A stretch of DNA of 33,516 nt from Streptomyces durocortorensis (GTDB lineage: Bacteria > Actinomycetota > Actinomycetes > Streptomycetales > Streptomycetaceae), in the NCBI RefSeq assembly GCF_016901035.1, contig NZ_JAFEUF010000058.1, positions 1 through 33,516 on the forward strand. The letters run 5' to 3'. Below the pieces are notes generated by a model that ran no database searches, was not told the DNA's origin, and was given only the letters and a program-made list of their open reading frames with translations. A program made the position numbers and the translations under genes. Of the stretch, positions 32,283 through 33,516 are shown piece by piece; the first letter of the stretch is position 1, and every line of letters starts with the position of its first letter.

Positions 32283-33316
32283 CCATCGCCGTGACCGGCG
32301 CCGCCGGCATGCTCGGTTCCCATCTCGTCGCCCGGCTCGCCGCCGACGGCCACGACGTCGTCGGGATCGACCTGCGCGAGGACCCCCACGCGCCCGCCGG
32401 CGCCCGGCACGTCGTCGCCGACATCCGGGACGGGGCCGCGCTCGCCCGCGCCTTCGACGGAGCCCACGCGCTGGTGCACTGTGCCGCCGCCCTGCCCTCC
32501 TACCCCGTCGACCAGATCCGCTCGATCACCGTCGACGGCACCCGGACCGTCCTGACCGCCGCGCGACGGGCCCGGGTCGAACGGGTCGTGCACATCTCCT
32601 CCACCGCCGTCTACGGGCTGCCGAAGCGGGTCCCCACCCCGGAGGAACACCCCCGCGAGCCCGTCGACCCCTACAGCAGCGCCAAGGCCGAGGCCGAGGA
32701 GGTCTGCGAGGAGTTCCGGGGGCGCGGGATGTGCCTGCCGGTCCTGCGGCCCAAGACCTTCCTCGGACCCGGCCGGATGGGCCTCTTCTCGATGCTCTTC
32801 GAATGGGCCGAGGAACGGCGCAACTTCCCGGTCCTGGGCCGGGGCGACGTCCGCATCCAGATGTTCGGCATGGCCGACCTGGTCGACGCCGTGGTGCTCG
32901 CCCTGCACGCCCCGCCCGAGGTCGCGAACGACGTCTACAACCTGGGCGCCGCCGAGTTCGGCACCCTGCGCGAGGACTTCCAGGCCGTGCTGGACGCGGC
33001 CGGGCACGGCAAGCGCGTGGTCCCGCTGCCGGCAGCACCGGCACTCGCGGTCCTGCGCGCACTGGAGCGCACCAAGCTCTCCCCGGTCTACGGGCGGCTG
33101 CTGTTCAAGCTCCTCGACGACAGCTACGTGGACATCGCCCGGGCCACCGAACGGCTCGGTTTCCGTCCCGCGCTCTCCAACCAGGACGCCATCCTCTCCA
33201 CCTACGCGTGGTGGCGCACCCAGCGGCGGGGCGGCGCCCCCGCTCCCGGAGCCGGCCGGACCAGCCGGGATCCGTGGCGCCAAGGGGCGCTCGGCCTGGC
33301 CAAGATCTTCTTCTGA
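32270..33316 (+). CDS. NAD-dependent epimerase/dehydratase (extended SDR)
   Basis: 348 residues. Rossmann motif TGAAGMLG at 9-16, acidic D34 after the second strand (NAD preference), S110-S111-T112 and the catalytic Y135xxxK139 in PYSSAKAE. The C-terminal half binds the substrate. GalE-like or nucleotide-sugar dehydratase/epimerase activity is possible, as are sterol or polyketide 3-beta-HSD-like roles; PVYGRLLFKLLDDSY near the end is reminiscent of the latter group. Ends 17 bases before the next gene. In context it may prepare the keto substrate for the aminotransferase. Confidence 0.9.
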   Translation: MGGLTIAVTGAAGMLGSHLVARLAADGHDVVGIDLREDPHAPAGARHVVADIRDGAALARAFDGAHALVHCAAALPSYPVDQIRSITVDGTRTVLTAARRARVERVVHISSTAVYGLPKRVPTPEEHPREPVDPYSSAKAEAEEVCEEFRGRGMCLPVLRPKTFLGPGRMGLFSMLFEWAEERRNFPVLGRGDVRIQMFGMADLVDAVVLALHAPPEVANDVYNLGAAEFGTLREDFQAVLDAAGHGKRVVPLPAAPALAVLRALERTKLSPVYGRLLFKLLDDSYVDIARATERLGFRPALSNQDAILSTYAWWRTQRRGGAPAPGAGRTSRDPWRQGALGLAKIFF

Positions 33317-33333
33317 TCCCCTGGAGCCCTGCC

Positions 33334-33516
33334 GTGGACATCACCCGGTCGTCCCCCGCGCCCCTGCGTGTGGTGGCAGTCCCGCCCGAACCCGAACCCG
33401 TCGACCTCACGGCTCTGACCGAGCCCGCCGATCTGACGGCTCTGTCCCAGCCCGTCGACCTGGCAGCTCTGCCCGAGCCCGCCGACCTCACCGCTCTGTC
33501 CCAGCCCGCCCCCGAC
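33334..33516 (+). CDS. Start of an unidentified gene with nonapeptide repeats (truncated by window)
   Basis: GTG 33334 follows GGAG; the frame stays open for 61 codons to the window end. After a short VDITRSSPAPLRVVAV start come four tandem nonapeptides of the type [EQ]P[VA]DLTAL[TSP] and the beginning of a fifth, so the visible part is probably a disordered, repeat-built N-terminal tail of a larger protein. Same strand and 17 bases after the epimerase, hence likely the next gene of the operon. Function cannot be judged. Confidence 0.7.
   Translation, partial: MDITRSSPAPLRVVAVPPEPEPVDLTALTEPADLTALSQPVDLAALPEPADLTALSQPAPD
33394..33501 (+). repeat. Four 27-bp in-frame repeats
   Basis: Units at 33394, 33421, 33448 and 33475, each 27 bases, encode EPVDLTALT, EPADLTALS, QPVDLAALP and EPADLTALS. 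The DNA copies differ mostly at third positions while the peptide pattern holds, which points to selection on the protein. More copies may follow beyond the window. Confidence 0.92.

Overview
The window is high-GC actinobacterial chromosome and is almost certainly from Streptomyces. Third codon positions are nearly all G or C. It carries sigR-rsrA, a class Ia ribonucleotide reductase operon behind a cobalamin riboswitch, and rare TTA (bldA-type) codons in two regulators. From memory, the order aroA / sigR-rsrA / HD-GYP / nrdB-nrdA matches the S. coelicolor core region around SCO5212-SCO5226; this was not checked by search.

Layout. 1-1.25 kb: a tyrosine integrase with less biased codon use, the right edge of an integrated element lying mostly outside the window. 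1.29-8.1 kb: conserved genes hisN, a TetR regulator with a TTA codon, a SugE/Gdx-type SMR exporter behind a tandem palindromic leader, the rsgA-aroA operon, an M50-type membrane peptidase, an SRAP protein and an alpha/beta hydrolase. 8.1-9.3 kb: the thiol-stress switch sigR-rsrA with a textbook sigma-R autoregulatory promoter placed to feed an upstream start codon. 9.4-12.2 kb: two coupled membrane HD proteins, one a complete HD-GYP enzyme and one degenerate. 12.2-14.9 kb: a TPR protein, peptide deformylase and a secreted zinc D-Ala-D-Ala carboxypeptidase. 14.9-18.9 kb: a GlxA/AraC-type regulator, a tiny membrane protein and a three-gene ABC-2 exporter with a DasR-like site in its promoter. 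19.0-22.8 kb: nrdAB and its riboswitch. 22.8-26.6 kb: a GNAT gene coupled to a lipoprotein gene, and cstA-ybdD. 26.7-27.7 kb: a TrmB/LuxR-type regulator whose second codon is TTA. 27.7-28.1 kb: a long regulatory gap. 28.1-33.5 kb: a tightly overlapping operon encoding a glycosyltransferase 2, a flippase-like LPG-synthase-TM protein, a class III aminotransferase, an NAD-dependent epimerase and the start of another gene, continuing off the window.

How the parts work together. SigR-RsrA is a self-amplifying redox circuit. B12 supply sets nrdAB expression. CstA-YbdD is a peptide/pyruvate uptake module. The final operon is the best candidate for something undescribed: it looks like a pathway that makes and moves an aminated, glycosylated, membrane-associated product. 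Two of its proteins start with low-complexity repeat tails (a stepped EA repeat and a nine-residue DLTAL repeat). It lies next to a regulator predicted to be translated only when the TTA-reading tRNA is available. No tRNA, rRNA, CRISPR array or insertion sequence was seen.
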